Below are positions 63,431 to 64,000 of a stretch of DNA of 64,000 nucleotides, one piece after another; position 1 is the stretch's first letter, and each line of letters opens with the position of its first letter. Below the pieces are notes generated by a model. The model was not told the DNA's origin. It did no database searches and worked only from the letters and a program-made list of their open reading frames with translations. The translations under genes were made by a program, and so were the position numbers. The DNA comes from a virus: IMG/VR virus record IMGVR_UViG_3300038417_000475, positions 21,152 through 85,151 of that record, one strand, 5' to 3'.

Positions 63431-64000
63431 ATGAGGGTCACATTCGGGTATTCCCAAGAAGGACCCGCCTCACACCTATAGATGAATGGGCATTTATTGG
63501 TGAGCCTCCCTTGTTTCGTCCTCCATTTGATCAAGCTGTTGACATCTCCGTGAGTGCAGTATTTACTTGGGATATTGAAGTGGCGAAATGGTTGAAGGAT
63601 GCGTGGGGCCAGTACTACCCCAAGGTCCGTATCGGGGGCCCCGCGATATCGGGGCCTGATGGTGACTTCACCCCTGGCCTTTATGTCAAGCGGGGTATCA
63701 ACTTCACCAGCCGGGGCTGCAATAACCGCTGCCCCTGGTGCCTTGTCCCGAAGATGGAGGGGAAGATCAGGCTCCTCAAAATTCAGCCGGGCAATGTCAT
63801 CCAGGATAACAATTTCCTTCAGACCGGGAGGGACCACATGGCCCGGGTGTTTGAGATGCTCAGGCATGAGCGGTACCCTGCCAGGTTTGCCGGCGGGCTG
63901 GATCCCGAGTTGGTCGATGATTGGGTCGCCGAGGAGCTGCGGTCGCTGCGGATAGACGAGGTATTTCTCTCCGCGGATTCCTACGCCGGGCTTCAAGGGC
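63427..64000 (+). CDS. Radical SAM protein, cut by window end
   Basis: From ATG 63427, overlapping the HNH stop, open to the last base, at least 191 residues. CNNRCPWCLV gives the C-x3-C-x2-C Fe-S motif, preceded by a Rossmann-like segment (VRIGGPAISG) similar to B12-binding-type radical SAM proteins, and followed by SAM-domain strands (RYPARFAGGLDPELV). Substrate unknown. Confidence 0.8.
   Translation, partial: MNEGHIRVFPRRTRLTPIDEWAFIGEPPLFRPPFDQAVDISVSAVFTWDIEVAKWLKDAWGQYYPKVRIGGPAISGPDGDFTPGLYVKRGINFTSRGCNNRCPWCLVPKMEGKIRLLKIQPGNVIQDNNFLQTGRDHMARVFEMLRHERYPARFAGGLDPELVDDWVAEELRSLRIDEVFLSADSYAGLQG

Overview
The window looks like part of the genome of a bacterial virus, or of a virus-like integrative element, from an uncultivated bacterium. 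The viral side rests on a tyrosine recombinase, an RDF-like protein, a Gp37/Gp68-type radical-SAM-like protein, DUF932-type and ASCH proteins, free-standing HNH and Vsr-like homing nucleases, an intein, a tRNA, and dozens of tiny overlapping genes. Most adjacent genes overlap by ATGA or TGATG, and promoters are sigma70-like (TTGACA/TATAAT). A bacterial host is clear, but the phylum is not. I recognise no terminase, HK97-type capsid, portal or tape-measure gene here, so the virion type is open.

Layout. (1) 1-15.4 kb, plus strand: DNA-end repair and replication (Ku, LigD-type ligase, sliding clamp), a P-loop ATPase, then many small genes, a long HTH regulator and a MarR-like regulator. Structured noncoding elements lie at 1.2, 3.1, 7.2 and 14.4 kb. 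(2) 41.0-15.3 kb, minus strand: one long block driven by at least five promoters of a shared type (TTGACAACG, 18-bp spacer, TA-rich -10). Reading downstream it holds an Mrp/ParA-type ATPase, a possible lipid carrier (SCP2-like), a phytol/dolichol-kinase-like protein, a UbiA prenyltransferase, a type III polyketide synthase and an SDR reductase. Next come amphipathic helical proteins, an intein-containing subtilase, probable virion or surface proteins (beta-helix, IPT/TIG and Fn3-like), a CgeB-like glycosyltransferase, an initiator-type tRNA-Met and a GH16 enzyme. (3) 41.1-43.6 kb, plus strand: small regulators and a long coiled-coil protein. (4) 51.5-43.7 kb, minus strand: RDF-like protein, DnaB-N protein, SF1 helicase, a nuclease and a LuxR-type HTH, with an iteron-rich gap at 48.4-48.7 kb. 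(5) 51.6-64 kb, plus strand: a conserved hypothetical, a ParB-like protein, a tyrosine recombinase, then small accessory genes, GNAT, ASCH, MmcB-like and two radical-SAM-type proteins, the last cut by the window edge.

Two things stand out. The first is a polyketide/prenyl lipid gene set co-oriented and interleaved with amphipathic and presumed structural proteins, suggesting that the element makes or modifies its own lipid. The second is a noncoding array of degenerate 5-nt units (NGGYN) at 51.6-51.7 and 52.3-52.9 kb, divided into 60-90-bp blocks that end in a common AGGAATTTCATTGA-like linker.

Protein assignments come from recognising motifs by eye; no database search or folding was run.
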